DNA of 64,000 nt from Capnocytophaga ochracea DSM 7271. GTDB taxonomy: Bacteria; Bacteroidota; Bacteroidia; Flavobacteriales; Flavobacteriaceae. Shown here piece after piece: positions 18,518 to 27,417 of this stretch. The position numbers and the translations under genes are program-made. Where the stretch lies: the NCBI RefSeq assembly GCF_000023285.1, contig NC_013162.1, positions 2,483,001-2,547,000 on the forward strand, written 5' to 3'. The notes under the pieces are model-generated. The model did not search any database. It worked only from the letters and a program-made list of their open reading frames with translations, and was not told the DNA's origin. Numbering within the stretch: the stretch's first letter is position 1; each line of letters starts with the position of its first letter.

Positions 18518-19264
18518 ATGAAGATATTAGTATGTATCAGTAGCGTCCCCGACACTACTTCGAAAATAAAATTTACTGATGAAAATAAGAAGTTTGACCC
18601 TACAGGAGTGCAGTTTATCATCAATCCTAACGATGAATTCTGCCTCACTAAGGCAATCTTACTTAAAGAAAAATTAGGCACTACTATCACTCTTGTGAAT
18701 GTAGGCACCCAAGAAACAGAACCCGTATTGCGCAAGGCTTCCGCCATTGGTGCTGATGATATTATCCGTATTGATGCCACTCCTACCGATGCTTTTTTTG
18801 TAGCTACTCAGTTGGCTAAGGTAGCTAAAGAAGGGAATTACGACCTTATCATTACAGGAAAGGAGTCTATTGATTATAACGGCGGAATGGTGGGAGGATT
18901 TTTGGCAGGATTACTAAATCTACCCTTTATCAACAAATGCATAGGTTTAGATATCAATGGGACAGAGGTAACTGCTGAACGAGAAATAGACGGCGGTAAG
19001 GAAAAACTCTCCGCAACTCTTCCGTTAGTAATTGCGGGACAAAAAGGACTTACCCAAGAGAAAGACCTTCGTATACCAAATATGCGCAACCTAATGGCAG
19101 CTCGCACTAAAGTAATTACCGTGTTGCCTGCTGAAAATACAGATACGAGAGTAACAACCATAGGTTTTGAGAAACTTCCTGCCAAAAAACCTGTAAAAAT
19201 GGTATCGGCTGATGATTTAGATACTCTTATCGATTTATTACACAACGAAGCTAAAGTAATTTAA
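18518..19264 (+). CDS. etfB: Electron transfer flavoprotein subunit beta
   Basis: EtfB pairs with EtfA to carry electrons from acyl-CoA and other dehydrogenases to the quinone pool. I choose the ATG at 18518 (MKILVCISSVPDTTSK) because this is the family N-terminus; the frame is open 96 bp further upstream, but that stretch is not homologous. LITGKESIDYNGGMVGG (near 110) is the ETF-beta signature near the AMP site, and EREIDGGKE follows. Length is 248 aa. etfA starts 6 bp after the stop, so the two form an operon. Confidence 0.95.
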   Translation: MKILVCISSVPDTTSKIKFTDENKKFDPTGVQFIINPNDEFCLTKAILLKEKLGTTITLVNVGTQETEPVLRKASAIGADDIIRIDATPTDAFFVATQLAKVAKEGNYDLIITGKESIDYNGGMVGGFLAGLLNLPFINKCIGLDINGTEVTAEREIDGGKEKLSATLPLVIAGQKGLTQEKDLRIPNMRNLMAARTKVITVLPAENTDTRVTTIGFEKLPAKKPVKMVSADDLDTLIDLLHNEAKVI

Positions 19265-19270
19265 TAAAAA

Positions 19271-20221
19271 ATGTCCATACTCATATATATAGATTCCGAA
19301 AACGGAAAAGTAAAGAAAAGTAGTTATGAAGTGGCTACTTATGCCAAAACTCTTGCTCAGAAACAAAATACCAAAATAGTAGCAGTAGCTATCAACATTG
19401 ATAATCCTGAAATGTTAGGCACTTATGGTATTGATAAAGTATTGAACGTAGCCGATGAAAAGCTACAACACTTTTCGGCGAAGGCTGTAGCACAAATATT
19501 ACAACAGGCAGTGAAGAAAGAAGGGAGTACAACGGTGCTTTTCAGCGCCTCGTCGCAAGCCAAGAATATTGCCCCTTTATTAGCCACTTCTTTACAAGCA
19601 GGTTATGTACCTAACGCCATTTCACTCCCTGAAAACGATTTTACTATTAAAAGTAATGCCTTTTCTAACAAAGCCGTAAGTTTAAACAAAATCACAACAG
19701 CTATAAAAATAGTAGGATTAGCTCCTAATGCCTTCGGAGTAAAAGAAAATCCTACTCCGGCAATTGTAGAACCCTTCTCCCCTACCCTTTCAGATAGTGA
19801 TTTCGATATAAAGATAATCGCTACCGAGAAGGCTACAGGCAAAGTACCGTTAGACGATGCCTCTATTGTGGTATCAGGAGGACGCGGACTAAGAGCCGCC
19901 GAGAATTGGCACATAATCGAAGATCTTGCCGAAGTACTCGGCGCTGCCACCGCTTGTTCTAAGCCTGTGGCTGATATGGGGTGGCGTCCACACGCTGAGC
20001 ACGTAGGACAAACAGGAAAACCCGTTGCGCCTAACTTGTATATTGCCATTGGCATTTCAGGAGCTATACAACACTTGGCGGGGGTTAATGCCTCAAAAGT
20101 AAAGCTGGTTATCAACACCGATGCCGAGGCTCCTTTCTTTAAAGCTGCCGATTACGGCGTGGTAGGCGATGCTTTTGAAGTTGTTCCCAAGCTTATAGAA
20201 AAACTAAAAGCTAAACTTTAA
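19271..20221 (+). CDS. etfA: Electron transfer flavoprotein subunit alpha
   Basis: EtfA carries the FAD of the heterodimer. The C-terminal FAD domain begins with IVVSGGRGL (near 201) and includes the family signature RPHAEHVGQTGKPVAPNLYI with GISGAIQHLAGV (near 240-273), then KLVINTDAEAPFFKAADYG. Length (316 aa) is normal. No ETF:quinone oxidoreductase is adjacent. The membrane Fe-S protein at 50.9 kb is a possible electron acceptor, which is inference. Confidence 0.95.
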   Translation: MSILIYIDSENGKVKKSSYEVATYAKTLAQKQNTKIVAVAINIDNPEMLGTYGIDKVLNVADEKLQHFSAKAVAQILQQAVKKEGSTTVLFSASSQAKNIAPLLATSLQAGYVPNAISLPENDFTIKSNAFSNKAVSLNKITTAIKIVGLAPNAFGVKENPTPAIVEPFSPTLSDSDFDIKIIATEKATGKVPLDDASIVVSGGRGLRAAENWHIIEDLAEVLGAATACSKPVADMGWRPHAEHVGQTGKPVAPNLYIAIGISGAIQHLAGVNASKVKLVINTDAEAPFFKAADYGVVGDAFEVVPKLIEKLKAKL

Positions 20222-20232
20222 TATTTGTAATA

Positions 20233-20331
20233 ACTTTTCACGGCTGGGAAATGCCCAAGAAACTGTGAAGATTTACAACAAATACAAAGAATACTATGCA
20301 GATAGCAAGAGAGACTTTTCAATAAACTAAA
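20233..20331 (+). pseudogene. Possible gene remnant (protein-like 3' end)
   Basis: A frame without a start codon reads FSRLGNAQETVKIYNKYKEY and then ADSKRDFSIN before a stop. It is amphipathic and TPR-like, unlike random AT-rich intergenic translation. There is no upstream coding part because etfA occupies it in another frame. If real it is the tail of a deleted gene. Confidence 0.3.
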
Positions 20332-20406
20332 CTGATGAGTTAATGAGTTAATTTGTTACTATACTAATTGACTTTTTAGCTCATCACCTAATCAAAAAAT
20401 TGAACA

Positions 20407-21201
20407 ATGCCTTTATTTAAAAAAGACCCTTTCGGACATACACTTTTCGTAAAACGATGGCTCATCCGCGTTTTTGGTATCCTTACTCATAGCAGGTATG
20501 ATGGTTTTAACCAACTGAAGATTGAGGGTTCGGACGTTATTCGCGAGTTGCCACCACAGAATGTACTGTTCATTTCAAATCACCAGACTTATTTCGCCGA
20601 CGTAACGGCTATGTTTCACGTGTTCAACGCAAGTCTTAAAGGTCGTAAAGATACCTTGGATAATATGGGTTATCTGTGGAACCCAAAACTCAACATTTAT
20701 TACGTGGCGGCTTCCGAGACTATGAAATCAGGGATTCTGCCCAAAATATTAGGTTACGCAGGAGCTATACCGGTGAACAGAACTTGGCGCGAAAAAGGGA
20801 AAGAAATACATCGCGAAGTCCGCCAAGCCGATGTAGAAAACATAGGTATCGCCCTTGCCGATGGTTGGGTGATTACTTTCCCGCAGGGCACTACCTCGCC
20901 GTGGAAACCTATCCGCAAGGGTACTGCACACCTCATCAAGCAATACAAACCTGTGGTGGTGCCCATCGTAATCGATGGATTCCGTCGCTCGTTTGATAAA
21001 AAGGGAATAAACATCAAAAAGAAAGGAGTGCAACAATCGATGATTATCAAATCGCCTTTGCAAATAGATTACGAAAATGATACGGTTGAAGAAATTGTAG
21101 CTAAAATAGAAATGGCTATCGAACAACACGAATCATTCCTTAAAGTTAAGAAATTAGATGGTGAAGAAGCTCCTAAAACAGTAACAACACCACAACCCTA
21201 A
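20407..21201 (+). CDS. Lysophospholipid (1-acyl-glycerol-3-phosphate) acyltransferase family protein
   Basis: This PlsC-like membrane-associated acyltransferase would transfer a fatty acyl group to a lysophospholipid. Motif I appears as SNHQTYFAD (near 57-65), with five residues between His and Asp instead of the usual four. Motif III is FPQGTTSPWKPIRKGTAHLI (near 159), with Gln in place of the usual Glu of FPEGT. PVVVPIVIDGFRRSF (near 181) matches motif IV. I believe both changes recur in flavobacterial homologues, so it may be a distinct subfamily rather than a dead enzyme. Length is 264 aa. It faces rlmH tail to tail with no gap. Confidence 0.83.
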   Translation: MPLFKKDPFGHTLFVKRWLIRVFGILTHSRYDGFNQLKIEGSDVIRELPPQNVLFISNHQTYFADVTAMFHVFNASLKGRKDTLDNMGYLWNPKLNIYYVAASETMKSGILPKILGYAGAIPVNRTWREKGKEIHREVRQADVENIGIALADGWVITFPQGTTSPWKPIRKGTAHLIKQYKPVVVPIVIDGFRRSFDKKGINIKKKGVQQSMIIKSPLQIDYENDTVEEIVAKIEMAIEQHESFLKVKKLDGEEAPKTVTTPQP

Positions 21202-21675
21202 TTACTGATGATGATAGGGCTCATTACGGAGAATCGTAAAAGCACGGTAGAGCTGTTCTACAAAAAATAGGCGTATCATTTGGTGTGAAAAGGTGAGTTT
21301 GGAAAGTGACAACTTGCCATTAGCACGGTCGTATACTTCTTTTGAAAAACCATAAGGTCCCCCAATCACAAAGGTGAGCTGCTTGATGCCGGCATTCATT
21401 TTCTTTTGCAATTCATCGGCGAAAGCCACTGAGGTAAACTCTTTGCCACGTTCGTCTAAGAGTATCAGATGATGAGACGAGGCTACATTGCCGAGGATAA
21501 GCTCCCCTTCTTTTGCTTTTTGTTGCTCTTTCGATAGTGATTTGCTATTCTTAATATCGGGCAAGAGTTGCGATTCAAAATTGATGTAATACGAAAGTCG
21601 TTTTTCATACATATCAATGAGCTGTTGCAAAGCAGGATTATCGGTCTTGCCCACTGCGAGAAGTTTGATGTTCAT
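21202..21675 (-). CDS. rlmH: 23S rRNA (pseudouridine1915-N3)-methyltransferase
   Basis: RlmH is a SPOUT-fold enzyme that methylates pseudouridine 1915 in helix 69 of 23S rRNA using SAM. The SAM-binding trefoil knot is visible as HLILLDERGKE, TFVIGGPYGFS (near 100-110) and LSLSKLTFSHQMIRLFFVEQ. The end, LYRAFTILRNEPYHHQ, contains the conserved RNA-binding RxxPYHH. Length (157 aa) is exact for the family. Its stop touches the end of the acyltransferase gene. Confidence 0.97.
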   Translation of the reverse strand: MNIKLLAVGKTDNPALQQLIDMYEKRLSYYINFESQLLPDIKNSKSLSKEQQKAKEGELILGNVASSHHLILLDERGKEFTSVAFADELQKKMNAGIKQLTFVIGGPYGFSKEVYDRANGKLSLSKLTFSHQMIRLFFVEQLYRAFTILRNEPYHHQ

Positions 21676-21719
21676 TATTTTTCAGGATAAAAGCTAAAAG
21701 GTAAAAAATAAAAATAAGG

Positions 21720-22184
21720 TTATAAATCACAAACAAATACTTCGATGTTTTTCCTTAAAAGTGTTTGCCTTATAAGTTTCTCAATTCTGTCCCAAGAGCC
21801 TCCTGCCAATCCGCAACCTATGCGAGGCATTTGCACTTTGGCATTTATTTCATAAGCAAAATCGGCTATTTGTTGCAAACCTTTTTCCACTGCCTCATAA
21901 CGAATAGGCGGGTCACCGTTTTCATCTTTATATATGTTGTGTTGCCCAATGAGATTTGCAACCCATATCTTCTCTTCTACCGACACAAATTGTACCTCTC
22001 CCAGGGCAAAATTATCACCTTCTTTATACCATTGTTTGTATTGTTTTTCGGGGTATTTCCAGCGTTTGGAAAGTGCTAACACAAATCCCTTCCCCCAAGC
22101 GCCTATATCATTACAAATATGGGCGATAACAATGTTTCCTTCGGCTTGTGGCACCGTAGCATCTGCTTTTAAATAATGTATCAT
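21720..22184 (-). CDS. Macro-domain protein (ADP-ribose binding, possibly glycohydrolase)
   Basis: This 154-residue stand-alone macro domain would bind ADP-ribose or O-acetyl-ADP-ribose and may remove ADP-ribose from Glu/Asp side chains. Visible family parts are NIVIAHICNDIGAWGKGFVLAL (residues 17-38), the adenine/ribose side with VANLIGQHNIYKDENGDPPI, and the phosphate loop MPRIGCGLAGGSW (near 119). The AHICND/GxWGxGF arrangement resembles the ALC1/TARG1-type group more than MacroD. No toxin such as DarT is adjacent, so an antitoxin role is not supported. It has its own promoter. Confidence 0.88.
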   Translation of the reverse strand: MIHYLKADATVPQAEGNIVIAHICNDIGAWGKGFVLALSKRWKYPEKQYKQWYKEGDNFALGEVQFVSVEEKIWVANLIGQHNIYKDENGDPPIRYEAVEKGLQQIADFAYEINAKVQMPRIGCGLAGGSWDRIEKLIRQTLLRKNIEVFVCDL

Positions 22185-22208
22185 CGCTTAAATCTTTTGT
22201 TATTTTGG

Positions 22209-22240
22209 CAAAGATAACTAATTTTTATTAACACTACAAA
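22209..22240 (-). promoter_or_regulatory. Promoter of the macro-domain gene
   Basis: On the minus strand: TTTG (22240-22237), a 20-bp spacer, and TATCTTTG (22216-22209), 24 bp before the start. Confidence 0.7.
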
Positions 22241-22373
22241 AACATTTTTATTACCTTCATCACAATAAACAACTCTTTTTTTACTATTTAAGGCAAATTC
22301 TATATTAAAAACTTTTATAAGGGAACAGAATACTTATAATAAATTATACAAGTACACTATTCAGATTCATAAA

Positions 22374-22410
22374 AAAACTTTGTCAGAGTTTAAGTACTTT
22401 GACAAAGTTT
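22374..22410 (-). terminator. Intrinsic terminator of htrA
   Basis: An 11-bp perfect stem (AAACTTTGTCA with TGACAAAGTTT) is followed on the minus strand by a run of T. It lies about 75 bp after the htrA stop. Confidence 0.8.
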
Positions 22411-22486
22411 GTGATGTGAAGAAGATTGGAGACTTTTCTCATCTCTTTTTTATAATGCAAGAGTGATTATCATTATTGTTTTATCA

Positions 22487-23902
22487 TTAGAAAAAGAATC
22501 TTTCTTTTTCTCCTTTTTCGTTCAAGATTTCTAACGAGTTACGATTGCGTGAAGAAAGGGTAGACATTACATTTTTCAATTCATCTACATCCTTAATGGT
22601 CTTTCCATTCACTGAAAGTAACACTTTCCCCACTATATTGATATTATTGTACTCATAGAACTGTCCAGCAGCGGTTACCTTCACTCCGTTTTTAGTTCTA
22701 AATCGCTTTTGGTCAGCATCTGAAAGGTTTTTCACTTCCAAACCTAAGGATTGTATCACATAAGTAGTATTTTTCTTAAGGGTAATATTGGCGGTGCGTT
22801 CTTTACCTTCGCGTACGTAAGTTACTTTTAACATATCACCAGGACGTTTAGAAGCGATGTGACCACTAAGATCAGAGTATTTATGTATCTTCACATTGTC
22901 AATTTGCTTGATGATGTCACCTTTTTTAAGTCCAGCACTACCAGCCCCTGACTCATCGTCTACTGAATCTACATAGAATCCTTCAGTTTCTTTGATGTTG
23001 AGTTTTTTAGCTACTTCAGAGTCTAACCCTTGTCCGCGCACGCCCATCACTCCTCGTTGTACATTTCCGTACTCTATAAGGTCTTCCACCACTTTCTTAG
23101 CGATATTACTAGGCACTGCAAACGAGTAGCCCATATACACACCCGTAGTAGATGAGATAGCTGTATTGACACCAATGAGATCACCGTTGAGGTTTACTAA
23201 AGCTCCCCCACTGTTTCCCATATTCACCACGGCATCGGTTTGTATAAATGATTCTATTTTATCGCTACCGCGCTCGCTGATGTTACGCGCTTTCGCACTG
23301 ATGATTCCCGCAGTAACGGTAGAATTCAAGTTAAAAGGATTCCCTACTGCGAGCACCCATTCGCCTACTTGTGTGTTATCGGAGTCGGCAAAGGTGAGAA
23401 AAGGTAGCTTTTCGTCGGCTTCTATTTTCAGTAGGGCAATATCCGAAGAAGCATCTGTGCCAATAAGTTTAGCAGTATAAGTTTTATTGTTGTTGAGAGT
23501 AACCTCCAAAGTAGTAGCGTTGGCAATCACGTGGTTATTGGTTACTATATAGCCATCGGGGGTAATGATAACCCCAGAGCCTGTACCTACTTGGGTTTGT
23601 TCGCCTCCACCATTACCGTAAAAAAGGTCGAAGATAGAGGTAACGCCTCCTTGTGATTTTACAGTGTTCTTTACGTGCACTACGCTATTCACCGTTTTGT
23701 TAGCTGCTTCCACAAAGTTGGTTTCACCTGCTACCGTTCTTTCAGGAGTAGTGTGATTAGTTTGTACCAAAGCAGGACGTGAGAGTAGCTCTAGCGCTTC
23801 TTGTTTGGCGTCGTGTTTATCTATAAAGAGTTTATACCCTCCTAAGGTCATAGCCCCGCCGAGAAAGGCAGTAGCTATCATTGTTGCATAATTTTTCATC
23901 AT
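22487..23902 (-). CDS. degP: Periplasmic serine protease, HtrA/DegP/DegQ family
   Basis: This envelope protease/chaperone degrades or refolds misfolded periplasmic proteins. An N-terminal hydrophobic segment (ATMIATAFLGGAMTLGGYKL) anchors or exports it. The trypsin-like domain has His124 in TNNHVIA, Asp154 in SDIALLKI and Ser231 in MGNSGGALV, a complete triad. The loop GSGVIITPDGYIVTNNH is typical. A first PDZ domain covers about 270-365 (GVMGVRGQGL, GLKKGDIIKQID). A second, diverged PDZ-like segment ends the protein. Length is 471 aa. It follows murC and ends at its own terminator. Confidence 0.94.
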   Translation of the reverse strand: MMKNYATMIATAFLGGAMTLGGYKLFIDKHDAKQEALELLSRPALVQTNHTTPERTVAGETNFVEAANKTVNSVVHVKNTVKSQGGVTSIFDLFYGNGGGEQTQVGTGSGVIITPDGYIVTNNHVIANATTLEVTLNNNKTYTAKLIGTDASSDIALLKIEADEKLPFLTFADSDNTQVGEWVLAVGNPFNLNSTVTAGIISAKARNISERGSDKIESFIQTDAVVNMGNSGGALVNLNGDLIGVNTAISSTTGVYMGYSFAVPSNIAKKVVEDLIEYGNVQRGVMGVRGQGLDSEVAKKLNIKETEGFYVDSVDDESGAGSAGLKKGDIIKQIDNVKIHKYSDLSGHIASKRPGDMLKVTYVREGKERTANITLKKNTTYVIQSLGLEVKNLSDADQKRFRTKNGVKVTAAGQFYEYNNINIVGKVLLSVNGKTIKDVDELKNVMSTLSSRNRNSLEILNEKGEKERFFF

Positions 23903-23962
23903 ATTTTTTGTTTTACTAATTTGTTTTATATCGTAAAACGATTAGGCAACAATTGTGCCATT

Positions 23963-25315
23963 TTAATGACCGACGGTAAAAGCTTCTTTAATTTTCTCTA
24001 CTTCAGCACCTATATCGCCTGCTCCTACAGCAAGTAATAATTTTGGTTGTTTTTTAAGCAATAAAGGTATCAATTCTGCTTTGCTCACCAATATTTTCTG
24101 TTTAGCCGTCACTTTGTCTAACAATACTTGTGAAGTAATACCTTCAATAGGCAGTTCTCGAGCTGGGTATATGTCCAATAGAACTACATCGTCAAACTGT
24201 GACAGGCTTTTTGCAAAATCGTCTAAAAAGTCACGTGTACGGGTGAACAAATGGGGTTGGAAGACAATAGTTTTAGGAGTGTGGGGGTACATCTCCTCTA
24301 CTGCTTGGAACAACGCATTAATTTCCGAAGGGTGATGTGCATAATCGTCTATAAAAGCAAAGTTGTCTTCCTTGATAATATATGAGAAACGCCTTTTCAC
24401 ACCTTTGAATGTAGCCAAATGAGGGAGTAACTTTTCAGGGGCAAATCCTGCTTTTACCGCCATCGATACGGCTGCTAAGGCATTGAGTAGATTGTGTCTT
24501 CCTGGCTTCAATAAAGTATAGTCTTTATAGACGCCTCCTTTATAATGAAAATCAAAATGGTAAATACCGTTCTTTACGGTTATATTTTGGAAAGTATAAT
24601 CGGCATTATCTTCTAATCCGTAGGTCTCACCTTCTATATCTAAACCATTGCGCACTATAAGACTTCCTCCTGGTTTTATCTTACCTGCAAACTCTCTAAA
24701 ACCTTCTATCAAGTGTTCTTTATCGCCATAAATGTCGAGATGGTCGGCATCCATAGAGGTGATACAAGCTATATTGGGCGAGAGTCGCAAGAAGGAACGG
24801 TCGAACTCATCGGCTTCTGCCACAGTGTACTCACTGCCTTTCAGTACTAAGTTGCTGTTGAAGTTTTCAGCAATCCCTCCTAAAAACGCGCTTACTGAGG
24901 CTCCTGCTTCCACTAATAAATGGGCGAGAATACTTGAAGTAGTGGTCTTACCGTGCGTACCTGCCACTGCAAGGCAGAATGTATTTTTGGTGATAAACCC
25001 TAATACTTCCGAACGTTTTACTACTTCGTAGCCATTTTGCTGAAAATAGTTTAATTCCTTATGGTCTTTGGGTACGGCAGGTGTATAGACTACCAGCGTA
25101 GTGTGCTTGTCTTTAAAAGAGGCGGGAATAGCATTCACATCATCGGTAAAATGTACTTTTATACCTTCTTTTTCGAGCATTTCAGTAATTTCAGTGGGGG
25201 TACGGTCATAACCACATACCTTTTTGCCATTGGCATTAAAATAACGAGCAAGGGCAGACATTCCTATGCCCCCTATGCCTATAAAATAAACGTTCTGTAT
25301 AGGTTGTAAATCCAT
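23963..25315 (-). CDS. murC: UDP-N-acetylmuramate--L-alanine ligase
   Basis: MurC adds L-Ala to UDP-MurNAc with ATP in peptidoglycan precursor synthesis. The UDP-binding Rossmann loop GIGGIGMSALARYF is at residues 13-26. The ATP loop is GTHGKTTTSSILAHLL (near 119). ADEFDRSFLRLSP (near 167), FIDDYAHHPSEI (near 317) and VFQPHLFTRT (near 346) are Mur-ligase signatures. Length is 450 aa. murG is two genes upstream on the same strand, with a YwqK-like gene between them. The usual neighbours ftsQ, ftsA and ftsZ do not follow; htrA does. Confidence 0.97.
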   Translation of the reverse strand: MDLQPIQNVYFIGIGGIGMSALARYFNANGKKVCGYDRTPTEITEMLEKEGIKVHFTDDVNAIPASFKDKHTTLVVYTPAVPKDHKELNYFQQNGYEVVKRSEVLGFITKNTFCLAVAGTHGKTTTSSILAHLLVEAGASVSAFLGGIAENFNSNLVLKGSEYTVAEADEFDRSFLRLSPNIACITSMDADHLDIYGDKEHLIEGFREFAGKIKPGGSLIVRNGLDIEGETYGLEDNADYTFQNITVKNGIYHFDFHYKGGVYKDYTLLKPGRHNLLNALAAVSMAVKAGFAPEKLLPHLATFKGVKRRFSYIIKEDNFAFIDDYAHHPSEINALFQAVEEMYPHTPKTIVFQPHLFTRTRDFLDDFAKSLSQFDDVVLLDIYPARELPIEGITSQVLLDKVTAKQKILVSKAELIPLLLKKQPKLLLAVGAGDIGAEVEKIKEAFTVGH

Positions 25316-25369
25316 TTGTATAAAATGCGAAGTAAGAGGTAAGAGTTTTTAGTTCTTCACTCAATTACC

Positions 25370-26278
25370 TCATAATTTTTTAGTTTCTATTAGCTTTTTT
25401 GAAGCATCGTATTTGCGAACTTCCTTTTTCTTAGTATCAGTTACAGTGTAATTGTCTAATTTTCCATTCTTGTAGATGAAAACAGTAGTCTCTTTTGTAC
25501 TGCGGTCTTCACAAGTTTTTTGGCTAATTACTCCTTTGTCATAAGTTTCACGACAATTGCCGTTTTCAGTAACATACCATTTTTCAGTAATTTTACCAGT
25601 TGGGTCATATTTAGTAGTGATTTTGCTATCCACTTGGTCTAATTTCAGCTTCCCGTTTTGGTAAAATTCCTTTGTAGTACTCTTGATAGCATTCACTTCT
25701 TTGCTAGGATTGCCATTCTTGTGGTAAGTAGTAACTACCTGGTCGGCTCCTTCCTTCAAGTTGGTGTGTATTTCTATCTTTTGGGCGAGCTTACCAGCGT
25801 GGTCAAACACGTGTCCTTCAATAATGTTCCCTTTGAAGATGTTTTTCTTGCGCAATCTACCTTCGGTATTGAATATGTGTATTTCCGAGAGCTTCCCATT
25901 AGCGAAGATATAGGTAGATTTTAGGTTTTTTTCCTTGTTTTCAAACTGTCCTTCACCTACAAACTGCCCGTTGTTGCCTATCTCGAATTCAAAGCGCTGT
26001 TCATCGTTGTCAATAACGTAATTTCCTTTCGGCAGAGCTACCTTTCGCGTCATATACGCTTGGCGAATCATATCGCTATTAATACCTGCCGAATTGCCCG
26101 ATTTAAGGTTTCTTTGTAACTGCAAATATGCGTCGTAATTCACGTATTCCTTTACTTCCACGATGCCTCTTTTAAATTCATCGCTTTTAGTATCTATAAA
26201 AAACTGTTTTCCCAATTGGTTTTGCGCAAAAGTAAATGCGGCACACACCAGTGCTATAAATGTAAAAAGTCTCTTCAT
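25370..26278 (-). CDS. Exported YwqK/MORN-like repeat protein
   Basis: This 302-residue protein has a signal peptide (MKRLFTFIALVCAAFTFA, cut before Gln). From about residue 100 onward it has short repeats of the type FxNGKLxExxxF and YKNGKLDNYTV, each about 20-22 residues with a turn such as NGK, NGN or TGK. This matches the toxin_YwqK/MORN_2 repeats that form extended beta sheets. The function is unknown; such proteins are common in Bacteroidota and, despite the family name, no toxin is present here. It starts 5 bp after murG and lies 54 bp before murC, so it is likely co-transcribed with cell-wall genes. Confidence 0.82.
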   Translation of the reverse strand: MKRLFTFIALVCAAFTFAQNQLGKQFFIDTKSDEFKRGIVEVKEYVNYDAYLQLQRNLKSGNSAGINSDMIRQAYMTRKVALPKGNYVIDNDEQRFEFEIGNNGQFVGEGQFENKEKNLKSTYIFANGKLSEIHIFNTEGRLRKKNIFKGNIIEGHVFDHAGKLAQKIEIHTNLKEGADQVVTTYHKNGNPSKEVNAIKSTTKEFYQNGKLKLDQVDSKITTKYDPTGKITEKWYVTENGNCRETYDKGVISQKTCEDRSTKETTVFIYKNGKLDNYTVTDTKKKEVRKYDASKKLIETKKL

Positions 26279-26283
26279 CTGTT

Positions 26284-27366
26284 TTAATTCTTATTTTCTA
26301 AGATAATATTTACTATTTCCTCAGTAGCATTAGGCAAAGCCAACGTCTTAATGTGTTGGGACAGGCTCTGCTGTTTTGCCTCGTCGTTTATGAGTTCGGT
26401 AAAAGTAGTAGCAAAAGTAGTGCCTAAATCTGTTTCGCGTATCAAAATAGCAGCCTGTTTTTGCTCAATAGCTCGTGCATTTTTGGTCTGGTGGTCTTCT
26501 GCCACATTGGGCGAAGGAATAAATATCACAGGTTTTCCCACTACACACAATTCGCTCACCGAGCTGGCTCCTGCGCGAGAGATAATTACATCGGCAACAG
26601 CATAAGCCAACTCCATTTTGTCAATAAAAGCTAAAACTTTCACTCGTTCGCTTTCATATTTCTTGTACTCTTCATAATACAGTTTGCCACACTGCCATAA
26701 CACTTGCACCCCAAGTTTTTCAAATAAAGGCAACTGCTCTTCTACTAGCTGATTGATACGCCTAGCTCCTAAACTACCCCCTAATACCAACAACGTTTTT
26801 TGCTCAGGGTTCAGCTGAAAATATGTCAGTCCTTCTGTGCGGTGCTTTGCTATATCCAAGAGCCCATCGCGAATAGGATTACCTGTTTTTACGATTTTCT
26901 CTTTGGGGAAGAACTGTTCCATTGCATCGTAAGCCACACATATTTTTTTTGCCTTTTTGGAAAGCATTTTGTTGGTAATACCCGCATACGAATTTTGTTC
27001 TTGAATGAAAGTAGGAATACCCATTCCGCCTGCTACCTTCACCACAGCACCGCTGGCAAAACCTCCGGTACCTATCACGGCATCGGGTTTAAAACGCTTG
27101 ATAATGCTCCGAGATTTCAGCAAGCTACTGATGAATTTTAAGGGGAATAGCAAGTTCTGCAAGGTAATTTTACGCTGAATGCCCGAAATCCAAAGCCCTT
27201 CAATAGGATAACCCGCCTGTGGTACTTTTTGCATCTCCATACGGTCTTTGGCGCCCACAAACAGAATGTCGGCATCTGGAATACGTCTTTTCAATTCATC
27301 GGCAATAGCGATAGCAGGAAAAATATGCCCGCCTGTACCTCCTCCTGATATGATAAACTTTTTCAT
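26284..27366 (-). CDS. murG: UDP-N-acetylglucosamine--lipid I (MurNAc-pentapeptide) GlcNAc transferase
   Basis: MurG makes lipid II on the inner face of the cytoplasmic membrane. The N-terminal acceptor loop is [19 protein letters not shown] (residues 7-25). [12 protein letters not shown] (near 95), [16 protein letters not shown] (near 121), [14 protein letters not shown] (near 182) and [14 protein letters not shown] (near 257) are family signatures. Length (360 aa) is normal. It has its own promoter and heads a murG-ywqK-like-murC run. No ftsW lies upstream; a secreted glycosidase-like gene does. Confidence 0.97.
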   Translation of the reverse strand: MKKFIISGGGTGGHIFPAIAIADELKRRIPDADILFVGAKDRMEMQKVPQAGYPIEGLWISGIQRKITLQNLLFPLKFISSLLKSRSIIKRFKPDAVIGTGGFASGAVVKVAGGMGIPTFIQEQNSYAGITNKMLSKKAKKICVAYDAMEQFFPKEKIVKTGNPIRDGLLDIAKHRTEGLTYFQLNPEQKTLLVLGGSLGARRINQLVEEQLPLFEKLGVQVLWQCGKLYYEEYKKYESERVKVLAFIDKMELAYAVADVIISRAGASSVSELCVVGKPVIFIPSPNVAEDHQTKNARAIEQKQAAILIRETDLGTTFATTFTELINDEAKQQSLSQHIKTLALPNATEEIVNIILENKN

Positions 27367-27385
27367 TTCTCGTTCTAATTTGGTG

Positions 27386-27415
27386 CAAAGGTACGCAAAT
27401 CTTCACAAAAAGCAA
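27386..27415 (-). promoter_or_regulatory. Promoter of murG
   Basis: On the minus strand: TTG (27415-27413), a 19-bp spacer, and TACCTTTG (27393-27386), 20 bp before the start. It lies almost against the stop of the upstream glycosidase-like gene. Confidence 0.65.
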
Positions 27416-27417
27416 TA

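Larger units (their letters stand above)
22185..22486. other. Intergenic region macro-domain gene / htrA
   Basis: These 302 bp contain the macro-gene promoter and the htrA terminator, both on the minus strand. Nothing else was seen. Confidence 0.7.

Noticed and set aside
19603-20118. 171-codon minus-strand ORF opposite etfA
   Set aside because: It is a shadow of a well-supported gene; its composition mirrors etfA codons and no promoter is seen.
21720-22184. DarTG-like toxin-antitoxin system from the macro domain
   Set aside because: No DarT-type ADP-ribosyltransferase is adjacent; the neighbours are rlmH and htrA.
25370-26278. Antitoxin of a toxin-antitoxin pair (YwqK family name)
   Set aside because: It has a signal peptide and lies between murG and murC with no toxin gene; the family name is misleading here.
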